From positions 558,001-622,000 of the forward strand of contig JAIVJZ010000040.1 in NCBI GenBank assembly GCA_020199775.1: a stretch of 64,000 nucleotides of DNA, read 5' to 3'. Made by a program: the position numbers and the translations under genes. Source of the stretch: Acidobacteriota bacterium. GTDB lineage: Bacteria; Acidobacteriota; Blastocatellia; Pyrinomonadales; Pyrinomonadaceae. Under the pieces are notes generated by a model. That model did no database searches. It was given only the letters and a program-made list of their open reading frames with translations, and was not told the DNA's origin. Numbering within the stretch: the stretch's first letter is position 1; each line of letters opens with the position of its first letter. Below, piece after piece: positions 16,635 to 27,002 of this stretch.

Positions 16635-16725
16635 CTAACGAACGTCCCGAACGAATGGATGAACGTCTCCGAGTAACTAACGAACGTCCCGAACTGACTT
16701 ATAAACGTCCCCAACTCACACGCGA
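16591..16725. repeat. 21-bp perfect hairpin followed by degenerate ~20-nt tandem repeats
   Basis: AGTCACTTGGGGACGTGCAAA (about 16589-16609) pairs perfectly with its inverse at about 16617-16637 around a 7-base loop. Behind it come four units of 18-22 bases sharing a core AACGTCCC or AACGTCTCC (near 16641, 16661, 16681 and 16704). Read leftward they encode GTFVS-like repeats, which I regard as non-coding. Confidence 0.8.
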
Positions 16726-16781
16726 ACCTCGCCCGGCAGGTTTTTCACGCACGCTAGTTCCCCTCGGGCGCGGCCCGTCTG

Positions 16782-17192
16782 TCAACTACGTGAAGTGGGA
16801 CGGCGGCGTTGTTGGAGCACGATGTTGGGGCGACGCACGGGGACGAGCGCGCCCGCGTCGGGCGGCGGCGCGTCCGTGAACGACGCGAACTCTTCGGTGT
16901 GCGCTTGCAGGTAGGCGAAGAAGCGTTCGAACTCGTGCTGCATCGCGTCCATCTTCTCGCGCATGTTGAGGATGATCTCGACGCCCGCGAGGTTGACGCC
17001 GAGGTCGCGCGTGAGCGACAGGATCACTTCGAGGCGTTCGAGGTCGGCATCCGTGTAGAGGCGCGTGTTGCCGTCCGAGCGCGACGGCTTGATGAGTCCC
17101 TCACGTTCGTAGAGGCGCAGAGTCTGCTGGTGCAGCCCGTACTGCTCGGCCACCGCGCTGATCGTGTAGGTGCGACTCTTGTTGCGTTTCAT
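16782..17192 (-). CDS. hspR: MerR-family heat-shock repressor HspR
   Basis: A 136-residue regulator. Residues 8-75 form a MerR-type winged helix: YTISAVAEQYGLHQQTLRLYEREGLIKPSRSDGNTRLYTDADLERLEVI. A coiled coil follows (LNMREKMDAMQHEFERFFAYLQ) and then a basic tail. In Actinobacteria HspR represses the dnaK operon by binding inverted repeats, with DnaK as co-repressor. Here it is the third gene after dnaK and dnaJ on the same strand, which supports the assignment and autoregulation. No canonical CTTGAGT-N7-ACTCAAG site is visible upstream of dnaK. Confidence 0.85.
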   Translation of the reverse strand: MKRNKSRTYTISAVAEQYGLHQQTLRLYEREGLIKPSRSDGNTRLYTDADLERLEVILSLTRDLGVNLAGVEIILNMREKMDAMQHEFERFFAYLQAHTEEFASFTDAPPPDAGALVPVRRPNIVLQQRRRPTSRS

Positions 17193-17197
17193 AAGAA

Positions 17198-17277
17198 CAG
17201 AGTTTCAGGTTTCAAGTTTCAGGACTGACAGGTTGTTCGTTCTTTAACTTGAACCCTGAAACCTGAAACTTGAAACT
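17198..17277. repeat. Repeat-armed hairpin, GTTTCAG heptamers, between hspR and dnaJ
   Basis: Left arm GTTTCAG/GTTTCAA units at 17198-17223, inverse arm at 17249-17277. It occupies nearly the whole 84-base space between dnaJ and hspR in the operon, and the right arm includes the dnaJ stop codon. The same unit occurs at 18470 and 21370. Confidence 0.85.
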
Positions 17278-18467
17278 TATTCCAGCCCCATCGCCACGCG
17301 CGGATTCTCGTCGTTGAGTTGCTCGTAGCGTTTGAGCAGTTCCTTGGTTTCTTCCGAGATCACTTTGGGGAACGTGACCTGCACTTCGACAAACTGGTCG
17401 CCGCGCGCCTGCGGGTTGCGCAAGGATGGCACGCCGCGTTCGCGCAGGCGAAACTTCTGGCCGGACTGCGTGCCCGGCGGAATCCTGAGTTGCGCCTTGC
17501 CCTCGACCGTGGGCACTTCGATCTTCGCGCCGAGCGCGGCCTCGGGCACGGTCACGGGGATCGTCACGTAGATGTTATCGCCCTTGCGCGTGAAGTGCGT
17601 GTGGCGGCCGACGTTCGTGATGATGAAAAGATCGCCCGGCGGCGCGCCGAGCCGACCGCCCTCGCCCTTGCCCGGAATCCGCACGCGCGAACCCGTGTCC
17701 ACGCCCGCGGGGATTCTCACCTTCACGCTCTCCGTCTTCGGCACGACCCCCTTGCCGTGACAGAGCGAACACGGCGGGCGACGTTTGCCCGCGCCGTTAC
17801 AGTCGGGGCACTCCTGCGCGAAACGCATGCGCCCGCCCGCGCGTTGCACTTGCCCCGCGCCCTTGCACGTCGGGCAGGTGATGGGCGTGCCGCCCGTGTC
17901 GCCCGCGCCGTTGCAGCGCGAACACTGCTCGGAGCGGTTGACCGTGATGTTGGTCGTCATGCCCGTCACGGCCTCCGCAAAAGAGAGGGCCAGCGGCATC
18001 TCGATGTCCGCGCCGCGCGCGGGCATCGGGCGCGGCGGTTCGCGCTCGGCCTTCGCGCCCGCGCCGCCGCCACCGCCGAACAAGTCTGCGAAGATGTCGC
18101 GGAAGCTCGAACTGCCCCCGGCGTTTCCCGCGCCGCCCGCGCCGCCGGGCGTGGCGTTGCCCCAATCGAAGCCCGTGAAGTCGAAGGGTGCGCCGCGCGA
18201 CCCGCCGCCCGGCTCCGCGCCGCGCGCCGCCGCGTCGGCCAGATTGTCCGAGTACTGGCCGAACCTGTCGTAGACGCTGCGCTTCTTCGGATCGGAGAGC
18301 ACATCGTGCGCCTCCGTGATCAACTTGAAGCGTTCCTCGGCCGACTTGTCGCCCGGATTCACGTCCGGGTGATACTTCCTCGCCAGCCTCCGGTACGCCT
18401 TCTTGATCTCCTCCGGCTTCGCCTTGCGGTCGATGCCCAGCACTTTGTAGAAATCTTCTTTTGCCAT
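17277..18467 (-). CDS. dnaJ: Chaperone protein DnaJ
   Basis: Co-chaperone that delivers substrates to DnaK and stimulates its ATPase. The 396 residues contain the full type I layout: J-domain with HPD (33-35) in RKYHPDVNPGDKSAEERF, a Gly/Phe- and Ala-rich linker (about 75-140), four zinc repeats (CSRCNGAG, CPTCKGAG, CPDCNGAG, CSLCHGKG) and two C-terminal beta domains (LRIPPGTQSGQKFRLRERGVP). Only a weak AAG precedes the start: the arm of the GTTTCAG hairpin reaches to within a few bases of the ATG. Confidence 0.97.
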   Translation of the reverse strand: MAKEDFYKVLGIDRKAKPEEIKKAYRRLARKYHPDVNPGDKSAEERFKLITEAHDVLSDPKKRSVYDRFGQYSDNLADAAARGAEPGGGSRGAPFDFTGFDWGNATPGGAGGAGNAGGSSSFRDIFADLFGGGGGAGAKAEREPPRPMPARGADIEMPLALSFAEAVTGMTTNITVNRSEQCSRCNGAGDTGGTPITCPTCKGAGQVQRAGGRMRFAQECPDCNGAGKRRPPCSLCHGKGVVPKTESVKVRIPAGVDTGSRVRIPGKGEGGRLGAPPGDLFIITNVGRHTHFTRKGDNIYVTIPVTVPEAALGAKIEVPTVEGKAQLRIPPGTQSGQKFRLRERGVPSLRNPQARGDQFVEVQVTFPKVISEETKELLKRYEQLNDENPRVAMGLE

Positions 18468-18469
18468 AA

Positions 18470-18546
18470 CTTAAGTTTCAAGTTCAAAGTTTCAGGTTTC
18501 AAGTTGCAGCAAACAACCTGAAACCTGAAACCTGAAACCTGAAACC

Positions 18547-18548
<2 letters not shown>
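18470..18548. repeat. Repeat-armed hairpin, GTTTCAG heptamers, between dnaJ and dnaK
   Basis: Left arm at about 18470-18507, right arm CCTGAAA units at about 18513-18548, spanning the entire 79-base spacer and taking in the dnaK stop. It lies inside the dnaK-dnaJ-hspR transcript and could protect or cleave the mRNA between dnaK and dnaJ. Confidence 0.85.
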
Positions 18549-20745
<2,197 letters not shown>

Positions 20746-20763
20746 TTACTATTTCACAACTTA

Positions 20764-21369
20764 TCAGTTGTCGCCCGAGTCTTCCCGGCCAATTTTGCTC
20801 TCGTTCATGATGCGGGAGGCGTGAAAAATGTAGTGGACGCCGGAGAAGAACGCGGCGGCGAAGACGGTGGTGTAGACGGTGGGCAGGTAGCCGCTGATGG
20901 AGGGGAACTGCGCGGCGATGAGAATGGCGATGACGGCGCAGATTTGGATGACCGTGTTGATTTTACCGAGCAGCGAGGGGCGAAATTCCCGGAAGCCCGT
21001 GACCATGTAGATGGCCGCCGAGCCGACGATGATGAAGATGTCGCGGCTGATGACGGCCGCCGTCACCCAGAAGGGCACGGGGAAGTGGCGCGGGAGCGGG
21101 AGGGGCAAAATGGCGCGCATCGAAAGGACGATGAAGGCCGTCACGAGCAGGAGTTTGTCGGCGATGGGGTCGAGAATCCGCCCCAGATCGGATTTTTGCT
21201 TGAGGGCGCGCGCCAAGAGGCCGTCGAGGCCGTCGGTGAGCCCGGCGATGACGAAGACGGCGAGCGCCCACCCGAACCTCTGGTAAAAAAGGAGCGAGAC
21301 GAAGACCGGAATCATCATCATCCGTAGGACGGTGAGGAAATTCGGGAGCGTTAAGATGCGAGAAGACAT
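20764..21369 (-). CDS. pgsA: CDP-diacylglycerol-glycerol-3-phosphate 3-phosphatidyltransferase
   Basis: Integral membrane enzyme of phosphatidylglycerol synthesis, 201 residues with several hydrophobic helices. The CDP-alcohol phosphatidyltransferase motif is perfect: D46-x2-D49-G-x2-A-R-x8-G-x3-D67-x3-D71, in the segment DGLDGLLARALKQKSDLG. The N-terminal LTLPNFLTVLRMMMIPVFV is typical of PgsA. No Shine-Dalgarno is visible before the ATG because a GTTTCAG hairpin arm abuts it. It is followed by dnaK 250 bases downstream. Confidence 0.93.
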   Translation of the reverse strand: MSSRILTLPNFLTVLRMMMIPVFVSLLFYQRFGWALAVFVIAGLTDGLDGLLARALKQKSDLGRILDPIADKLLLVTAFIVLSMRAILPLPLPRHFPVPFWVTAAVISRDIFIIVGSAAIYMVTGFREFRPSLLGKINTVIQICAVIAILIAAQFPSISGYLPTVYTTVFAAAFFSGVHYIFHASRIMNESKIGREDSGDN

Positions 21370-21447
21370 GCAGGTTTCAGGTTTCAGGTTTCAGGTTTCA
21401 AGTTTAATCCGGCAGGTTTTGAACTTGAAACCTGAAACCTGAAACTA
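21370..21447. repeat. Repeat-armed hairpin, GTTTCAG heptamers, between phosphoesterase gene and pgsA
   Basis: Left arm of GGTTTCA units from 21370 to about 21405, inverse arm about 21417-21447. It fills the 75-base spacer between the metallophosphoesterase stop and the pgsA start. Third occurrence of this unit within 4.3 kb. Confidence 0.85.
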
Positions 21448-22317
21448 TTGCTTACAGCGCAGTTCGAGCAGAGAGACTTCCGGCAGGCAGCCGTAGCGGA
21501 CGGGCAGAACGACCGTGCCGAGGCCACGCGTGACGTAAATTTGCGTATCGCCCTGTCGCCCCAAGCCCCGCAGCAGGCGGCGGCGCGGGCGTCCCGAAGG
21601 CGAACGCTCCGCGCGCAGCGTGACTTGCCCGCCGTGCGTGTGGCCGCTCAGAATGAGGTCAACCCCGGCGCGCGCCGCGCGGCGCAGCACGATGGGATTA
21701 TGCGCGAGCAGGAGTTTCAACTCGCCCGCGCTCGAACCGGCGAGCGCGAGCGGGAGGTCTTCGAGGCCGACCATCGTGTCGTCCACGCCCGCCAGCCAGA
21801 AGGACGCGCCCCTGTGCTGAGGGTGCTCGAAGCGCATGCCCTCGTTGACGAGGACGCGTATGCCTTCGGCGCGGAAGAGGTCTGTGATGAGCGCGGCGTC
21901 AGTCCAGTGGTCGTGGTTGCCGAGCACGGCGTAGACGCCGCAACGCGCTTTGAGGCGGCCGAGCATCTCGGCGCACGGCGCGGCATACTCGCGTTCGTGC
22001 GAGACGTAGTCGCCCGTCAGGGCGATGATGTCGGGGCGGAGGCTGTTGGCTAACTCGACGGCGCGCTCGACCTGCGCGCGCCCCGTAAAAGGGCTGTGGT
22101 GGATGTCCGAGAGTTGAACGACGCGCAAGCCGTCGAGCGCGGGCGGCAGGCGGCGCAATTTGATCTCCGTGCGTTCGACGACGAGTTTGTACGGCTCTGC
22201 GAAGGCGGCGCGCGCCATCTGCACGACGCCGGCGGCCAGCGTGCGCAGAGGCTTCGGGCGCGGCGCGGGCGCGCGGTGGTGGCGACGGGGAGACTTCCAT
22301 CCGGTGGTGTTGGACAT
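21445..22317 (-). CDS. Metallophosphoesterase, YaeI/YkuE-like
   Basis: Calcineurin-like phosphoesterase of 290 residues. The di-metal motifs are complete: QLSDIHHSPF (D-x-H), TGDYVSH (G-D), LGNHDHW (G-N-H-D), LLAHNP (His) and LSGHTHGGQ (G-H-x-H). A basic N-terminal segment followed by a weakly hydrophobic stretch may anchor it to the membrane; related YkuE is Tat-exported and YaeI acts on lipid-type phosphodiesters. The position before pgsA suggests phospholipid metabolism, but this is inference. Confidence 0.88.
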   Translation of the reverse strand: MSNTTGWKSPRRHHRAPAPRPKPLRTLAAGVVQMARAAFAEPYKLVVERTEIKLRRLPPALDGLRVVQLSDIHHSPFTGRAQVERAVELANSLRPDIIALTGDYVSHEREYAAPCAEMLGRLKARCGVYAVLGNHDHWTDAALITDLFRAEGIRVLVNEGMRFEHPQHRGASFWLAGVDDTMVGLEDLPLALAGSSAGELKLLLAHNPIVLRRAARAGVDLILSGHTHGGQVTLRAERSPSGRPRRRLLRGLGRQGDTQIYVTRGLGTVVLPVRYGCLPEVSLLELRCKQ

Positions 22318-22508
22318 ACGATCTCGTTGAGTTTGGATTAAATGAGAATTAAATTACGCGAGAGCTTCCCTTGTCCTAAGTGCCCTTCCCTTAGAAGCCC
22401 GCGGATTATACAAGGCGTGGGTAAAAACGCAAAAGCTGGAAAGGCCGCGCGAGTGAAATATAAAACTCCCGCAACACGTTCTTCGCTTTCGCCTTCGCCA
22501 ATTCAACT

Positions 22509-24293
22509 TCACCTGAGCGGCCAGCGCAACGGCACGAGCCAGACGATGATGATGAAGACGGCGACGGTCAGGAGCGAGCCGATCTTGACGAAGTCGAAGA
22601 AGCGGTAACGGCCGGGCGTGTAGATGAGGACGCAGGCCGGTTCGAGCGGCGTCAGAAACGAGCAGGACGCGGCGTAAGTGACGGCGACGGCGAAGGCGCG
22701 CGGGTTCAAGCCGAGTTGCGTGGCGGTCTGGATGGCGACGGGCAGGACGACGAGCGCGGCCGCCTGATTCGACATCGGCTGCGTCAGGGCGATGGTCAAC
22801 AGGATGAAGCCGCCCATCACCGCGTACGGGCCGAAGCCGCCGACGAGGTTGACGATCAGACCGGCGAGATAGGTGTCCGCGCCGCTCTTCTCCATCGCCG
22901 TGCCGAAACTGATCATCCCGGCGATGAGGACGATGAGCCGGAAGTCGATCATGTCGTAAATTTCCTGCGAGCGCACCGCGCGCGACGCGAGCAGGATGAG
23001 CACGCCGAACAGCACCGCCACCGATAGCGGGACGCCGAACGGGTGGAAGATGGAGAAGACCAGAAACACCGTGAAGGCCAAAAGCGCCCACGGCCTTTTC
23101 GCCACGCGCCCGCGCCGCTCGGAGACGTCTTCGAGGAGCAGCAGATTCCCTTCCGTCGCGAGATGCTCGACCTGTGCGCGTCTGCCCTGCACGAGCAGCA
23201 CGTCGCCGAAGCGAAGGCTGACCATGCTCAGTTTCGACAGCAGCGCGACGCCGTGGCGGTTGATGGCGAGCGCGGTCAGGCCGTAGCGTTCACGAAACTT
23301 CGTGCCCTTCAGCGTGCGCCCGACGAGGTTCGAGCCGCGCAAGACCATCGCCTCGAACAACTCCAGATCGCCCGCTTCGAGGTCTGTGTCGCTTAACTTG
23401 AAGTCGGCCTTGATCTCGATCCCGGCTTCGGTCTTGACGCGCAGGATGTCTTCGATGCGCCCCTGCACGAGGAGCAGGTCGCCCGCGAGAATTTTTTCGT
23501 CCGCGCGCGGCGCGACGCGCCCCTGCTTGCCGCGCAGGATGCCGACGACGGCGAGGTCGAGCGACTGGCTGAGGTCTGCCTCGGCCAGCGTCTGCCCGAC
23601 GAGCGGCGACGTGTCGAGCACGACGACCTCGGACATGTACTCGCGGATGTGGTAGGCGTCGGCGAGCGAGTCCGTGTTGCCGCGCGCGGGCAGCAGGCGC
23701 AGGCCGACGAGCAGCATGTAGAGCATCCCGGCCGCGACGATGGCGATGCCGACGGGCGTCAGTTCGAACATCGTGAAGGGCGCGAGGTTGTAGCGCGTCA
23801 TCGCGCCGCTGACGGCGAGGTTCGTGGAAGTGCCGATGAGCGTGCACGTCCCGCCGAGGATCGCGCCGAAGGCGAGCGGCATGAGCAGTTTCGACGGCTG
23901 CACGCGCGTGCGCTCCGCGAGTCCGAGCACGACGGGCACGAACATGGCGGTCGTCGTCGTGTTCTTCATCACCGAGGCGCAGGCGGCGGCCGTGAACATG
24001 ATGAGCACCGTCAGGCGAAACTCGCTCCCGCCCGATACCCGGTGCAGACGCCGCCCGACGAGGTCAACCACGCCCGTCTTGACCAAGCCGCCCGTCAGGA
24101 TGAAGAGGCCGGAGATGGTGATGATGATGTCGTTGCCGAAACCCGCGAAGGCTTCCGCGGGCGAGAGCACCCGCGTCAGGACGAGGCCGATGACGACGAG
24201 GATCGTCACCACGTCAATCGGGATGCGCTCGGTGCCGAAGAGCACGAGCGCGAGGAAAAGCAGGATCAGAACCGTGGCGATGGAGAGAGTCAT
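22509..24293 (-). CDS. SLC13/DASS-family transporter with two RCK_C (TrkA-C) domains
   Basis: Sodium-coupled anion transporter of the inner membrane, 594 residues. About twelve hydrophobic segments lie in two halves; family motifs include the early GLFILTGGLVKTGVV and GTCTLIGTSTNLAVSG, a Na+/substrate site, and the C-terminal half with FILLTIALTQPMSNQAAALVVLPVA. The cytosolic loop between the halves, about residues 200-385, holds two RCK_C modules, each ending GD-LLVQG. Substrate could be sulfate, dicarboxylate or another anion. It diverges from a response-regulator gene. Confidence 0.85.
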   Translation of the reverse strand: MTLSIATVLILLFLALVLFGTERIPIDVVTILVVIGLVLTRVLSPAEAFAGFGNDIIITISGLFILTGGLVKTGVVDLVGRRLHRVSGGSEFRLTVLIMFTAAACASVMKNTTTTAMFVPVVLGLAERTRVQPSKLLMPLAFGAILGGTCTLIGTSTNLAVSGAMTRYNLAPFTMFELTPVGIAIVAAGMLYMLLVGLRLLPARGNTDSLADAYHIREYMSEVVVLDTSPLVGQTLAEADLSQSLDLAVVGILRGKQGRVAPRADEKILAGDLLLVQGRIEDILRVKTEAGIEIKADFKLSDTDLEAGDLELFEAMVLRGSNLVGRTLKGTKFRERYGLTALAINRHGVALLSKLSMVSLRFGDVLLVQGRRAQVEHLATEGNLLLLEDVSERRGRVAKRPWALLAFTVFLVFSIFHPFGVPLSVAVLFGVLILLASRAVRSQEIYDMIDFRLIVLIAGMISFGTAMEKSGADTYLAGLIVNLVGGFGPYAVMGGFILLTIALTQPMSNQAAALVVLPVAIQTATQLGLNPRAFAVAVTYAASCSFLTPLEPACVLIYTPGRYRFFDFVKIGSLLTVAVFIIIVWLVPLRWPLR

Positions 24294-24327
24294 AAGGGCT
24301 TCTGCTATACTGGCCGCTCAAAAAAAA

Positions 24328-24383
24328 CGGTGAGCAACCGGCGATCATCGGCGCACAGCGACGCGGCGGTTGCTCTCACGAAT
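24328..24383. other. Hairpin in the leader of the response-regulator gene
   Basis: GTGAGCAACCG near 24330 pairs with CGGTTGCTCTCAC near 24368-24380 around a GC-rich loop. It precedes the Shine-Dalgarno GGGGGAAG of the gene at 24401. A TATACT at about 24314 could be its -10 box, with no good -35. Confidence 0.45.
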
Positions 24384-24400
24384 TAAGGGGGAAGTTCGTC

Positions 24401-24919
24401 GTGAGCAAGCATCGCATTCTCGTCATAGAAGATCAAGAAGACCTCGCGGAATTGTACCAGTCGTCGCTGGAAAAGGCGGGCTACGAGGTGACGAACGCCT
24501 ACACGGGCGAGGAGGGCGTGGCGGAGTTCGAGGCCAACGGCGCGGACGCCGTGCTGCTCGACATGACGCTGCCGGAAATGCACGGCACGAAGGTGCTCGA
24601 AGAGATTCGCAACCTGTCGGCGAGCGTGCCCGTCGTGGTCGTGACGGGCGAGACGCTCGCCGAATCGCGCAACGTGTGCAACCGCCTCGGCGTGCAGGAA
24701 TACCTCTCGAAGCCGCCCGACTACGACGACCTGCTCAAGGCGTTCGAGCGCGCCCTCTCGAACCCGACCACCGACGAGCAATACATGGTGGTCACGATGC
24801 GCCTCCCGGTGCACGTGCTCCAGATACTCACGGACGTTGACCCGAACCTCGAACGCGCCATCACGCGCGTCTGCGACGAGTGCGGCGTGCACGTCAAGGC
24901 GATGTCCGCGAAACGGTGA
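24401..24919 (+). CDS. Response-regulator receiver protein with C-terminal extension
   Basis: 172 residues starting at GTG, chosen because GGGGGAAG is correctly spaced. Residues 4-120 form a receiver: ILVIEDQEDLAELY (acidic pair), VLLDMTLPEMHGTKVLEEI with the phosphoacceptor Asp, VVVVTGET (Thr switch) and YLSKPPDYDDL (Lys). The last 50 residues (YMVVTMRLPVHVLQILTDVDPNLERAITRVCDECGVHVKAMSAKR) are not a known DNA-binding output; they contain a short CDEC Cys pair. No kinase gene is adjacent. It probably acts through protein contacts. Confidence 0.85.
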   Translation: MSKHRILVIEDQEDLAELYQSSLEKAGYEVTNAYTGEEGVAEFEANGADAVLLDMTLPEMHGTKVLEEIRNLSASVPVVVVTGETLAESRNVCNRLGVQEYLSKPPDYDDLLKAFERALSNPTTDEQYMVVTMRLPVHVLQILTDVDPNLERAITRVCDECGVHVKAMSAKR

Positions 24920-24972
24920 GTTTATTCGGACTGAACCGGGAGACAATTTGAACGAGTCCCGTCAGGAACGTG

Positions 24973-26007
24973 TTAGTCGAATAAAGAAGGGTTGACGACG
25001 GGCGCGGCTTTTTTGGTCGCGCCTTTTTTCGTCTTTGTCTTGGCGGGCGCGCCGGGGTGGTGCGCGAGGTGTTCGGCGTTCAAACCGAGTTCGCGCAAAG
25101 AGGCGGCAAACTTCGGCTCGCCGTGCATCGTGATGATGCGCGCCGCGCCGGACTCGCGGGCGAGGCGCACGAGGTCGTCGTAGTCCGCGTGGTCAGAGAG
25201 CGGAAGTATGAGGTCAACGCCCTTGTACATGTAGGGCGCGCTTTTGTTCAACGCCCAGCCCGTGAGCATGATGAGGTAGCGGCGTTCGATGTTGAGCAGC
25301 ATCGGCTGCTTGCGGCATCCCGGCGGCGCAATGAGCACGCGCCCTTTCAAGTGTTCGCGGTCGTACTTCTCATAACGCCCGGAGAATTCCACGCCGCACT
25401 CGCGGTAAATCTCCGCCACGTTCCACACCGAGCCGTGCAGCGTCACGCGATAGCCGCGCCGCAGGAGCAACTCCAAAGCCTCCTGACTCTTCCCCAACGC
25501 GTAGGCCAGCACGACGGGCACGCGGTCGTCCGACAGGGCGCGTTCGACTCCGGCGTAGAGGCGGTCGAAGGTCGCCACGTCGGGCGGGAAGCGGTAATGC
25601 GGGTCGCCGAAAGTCGATTCCATCACGAGCGTATCGCACGGGACGATGACGGCCGACTCGGCCGCGACGTTCGGCCGCAACTTGATGTCGCCCGTGTAGA
25701 CGAGCCGCTCGCCCTCGGCCTCGACGAGAATCTGCGCCGAGCCGAGACAGTGACCCGCCGGGTAAAAGGTCAGACTGTAACGCCCGTAGTCGCGCCGCTC
25801 GCCGTAGACCTGCGTCGTCATTTTCGCCTCGCCGCGACGATGCCGGAAGATGCGCGCCGTCTCCGGCGTGGCGACGATAGATTTGTGCTCCGCGATGTGA
25901 TCAGAATGCCCGTGCGAGATGACGCAATGCTCGCGCGGCCCGTCGGCGTCGAGCCACAGATCAATATCGGGCAGGTACAGCCCCTCTTTGTATTCCACTC
26001 TGAGCAA
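24973..26007 (-). CDS. Beta-lactamase-fold (beta-CASP-like) nuclease
   Basis: 344 residues. The metal site is intact: VISHGHSDHI (H-x-H-x-D-H), YPAGHCLGSAQ (His), VYTGDIK (Asp) and, later, LSDHADYDDL and TMHGEPKFA. The layout matches the ligase-associated DNA exonuclease group and RNA-processing beta-CASP enzymes annotated as mRNA 3'-end processing factor-like. A basic Lys/Thr/Ala tail precedes the end NPSLFD. The usual partners of the ligase-associated type (ATP-dependent DNA ligase, Lhr-like helicase) are not next to it, so the exact role is unclear. Confidence 0.8.
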   Translation of the reverse strand: MLRVEYKEGLYLPDIDLWLDADGPREHCVISHGHSDHIAEHKSIVATPETARIFRHRRGEAKMTTQVYGERRDYGRYSLTFYPAGHCLGSAQILVEAEGERLVYTGDIKLRPNVAAESAVIVPCDTLVMESTFGDPHYRFPPDVATFDRLYAGVERALSDDRVPVVLAYALGKSQEALELLLRRGYRVTLHGSVWNVAEIYRECGVEFSGRYEKYDREHLKGRVLIAPPGCRKQPMLLNIERRYLIMLTGWALNKSAPYMYKGVDLILPLSDHADYDDLVRLARESGAARIITMHGEPKFAASLRELGLNAEHLAHHPGAPAKTKTKKGATKKAAPVVNPSLFD

Positions 26008-26172
26008 AGCAAACTCTCCTTCAAACGCGCACTCGATTTGTTGAAGTTTAGATGCTGTTTACCGCCTGCCGATTGCTTGCGGATTCGCGTGCGGCGCGGC
26101 TTAAAAGGTATTATAAAACACGCGTCGGCAACTCCGGCGGGCGGCCTTGAACACGGGCTGGAAGAGCGGAAC

Positions 26173-26907
26173 ATGGAAGAAGCATCAGGCGAGCAATTAC
26201 CGATAGAGAGCGCGCGGCGGAGGCTGTTGCGCCGCGTCGCCGCGTCGCGCCTGTGGCGCGCGCAGGTGCGGTACGGCGTCATCCTCGTCGCCTTCGCCGT
26301 CCTCGCCTACTACGCGCGCGCCAACGCCTACTTCGCATGGGACAGAGCCGTCGCGCACCGGATTCAAGGTCTCCGCACGCCCGCGCTCGACGTGCTGATG
26401 TATGTCGTCTCCTACATCGGCTACGGCGTCATCCCCTACGCGATTGCCGCCGCAACTTTCTTCGTGTTCCTCGCCGCGCGGCGTCGCAGCGAAGCCTACG
26501 CGTTGCTGCTCAGCACGGCGGGGAGCGGGCTGCTCAATCGCACCATCAAACTGCTCATCGCGCGCCCGCGCCCGGCCGCGCCCGACGTGAACGTCTTCCG
26601 CCTGCACGGCGGGCAGAGTTTCCCTTCGGGACACGTCACCTTCTACGTCTGCTACTTCGGTTTCCTTTTCTTCGTCGCCTACGCGCTCCTGCCGAAACGC
26701 TCGCTCGCGCGCCGCCTCGCGCTCACGCTCACGTCTCTGATGATCGCGCTCGTCGGCCTCTCGCGCGTCTACCTCGGCGCGCACTGGCCGAGCGACACCA
26801 TCGGCGCATACTTCCTCGGCGGCCTCTGGCTCAGCTTCTCGCTCTACCTCTACGGGCGTTGGAAAGAACGCTCGACCTTCCATCAGGAAGAAAACGCGGA
26901 ACGATGA
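26173..26907 (+). CDS. PAP2-family membrane phosphatase
   Basis: A membrane lipid or undecaprenyl-pyrophosphate phosphatase type protein of 244 residues with about six hydrophobic helices. The three active-site motifs are present: KLLIARPRP, PSGHVTFYVCYFGF and SRVYLGAHWPSDTIGAYFLGG. A longer frame upstream is the shadow of the nuclease gene on the other strand; the ATG at 26173 lies in the true intergenic space with GGAAGAGCGGA upstream. It could recycle the lipid carrier for peptidoglycan or LPS. Confidence 0.88.
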   Translation: MEEASGEQLPIESARRRLLRRVAASRLWRAQVRYGVILVAFAVLAYYARANAYFAWDRAVAHRIQGLRTPALDVLMYVVSYIGYGVIPYAIAAATFFVFLAARRRSEAYALLLSTAGSGLLNRTIKLLIARPRPAAPDVNVFRLHGGQSFPSGHVTFYVCYFGFLFFVAYALLPKRSLARRLALTLTSLMIALVGLSRVYLGAHWPSDTIGAYFLGGLWLSFSLYLYGRWKERSTFHQEENAER

Positions 26908-26995
26908 ACGATGAACGATGAACGGAGGCACTCAAGAGATTGAATGCTTCCGTTCATCGTTCATCGTTCATCGTTCATCGTTCATCGTTTCCCTT
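26902..26995. repeat. Repeat-armed hairpin, GATGAAC heptamers, between convergent genes
   Basis: Left arm of three to four GATGAAC units (26902-26930, including the PAP2 stop), right arm of about five inverse units (26946-26993). It lies between the convergent PAP2 and L,D-transpeptidase genes. The same unit recurs at 42748. Confidence 0.85.
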
Positions 26996-27002
26996 TACCT
27001 GT

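Noticed and set aside
16430..16714. Leftward frame encoding GTFVS-like repeats
   Set aside because: The repeat peptide is only the translation of the nucleotide repeat array and hairpin, and it overlaps the receiver remnant.
26902..26995. CRISPR array
   Set aside because: The repeats here and at similar sites are 7-9 bases without spacers, arranged as inverted arms; no cas genes are in the window.
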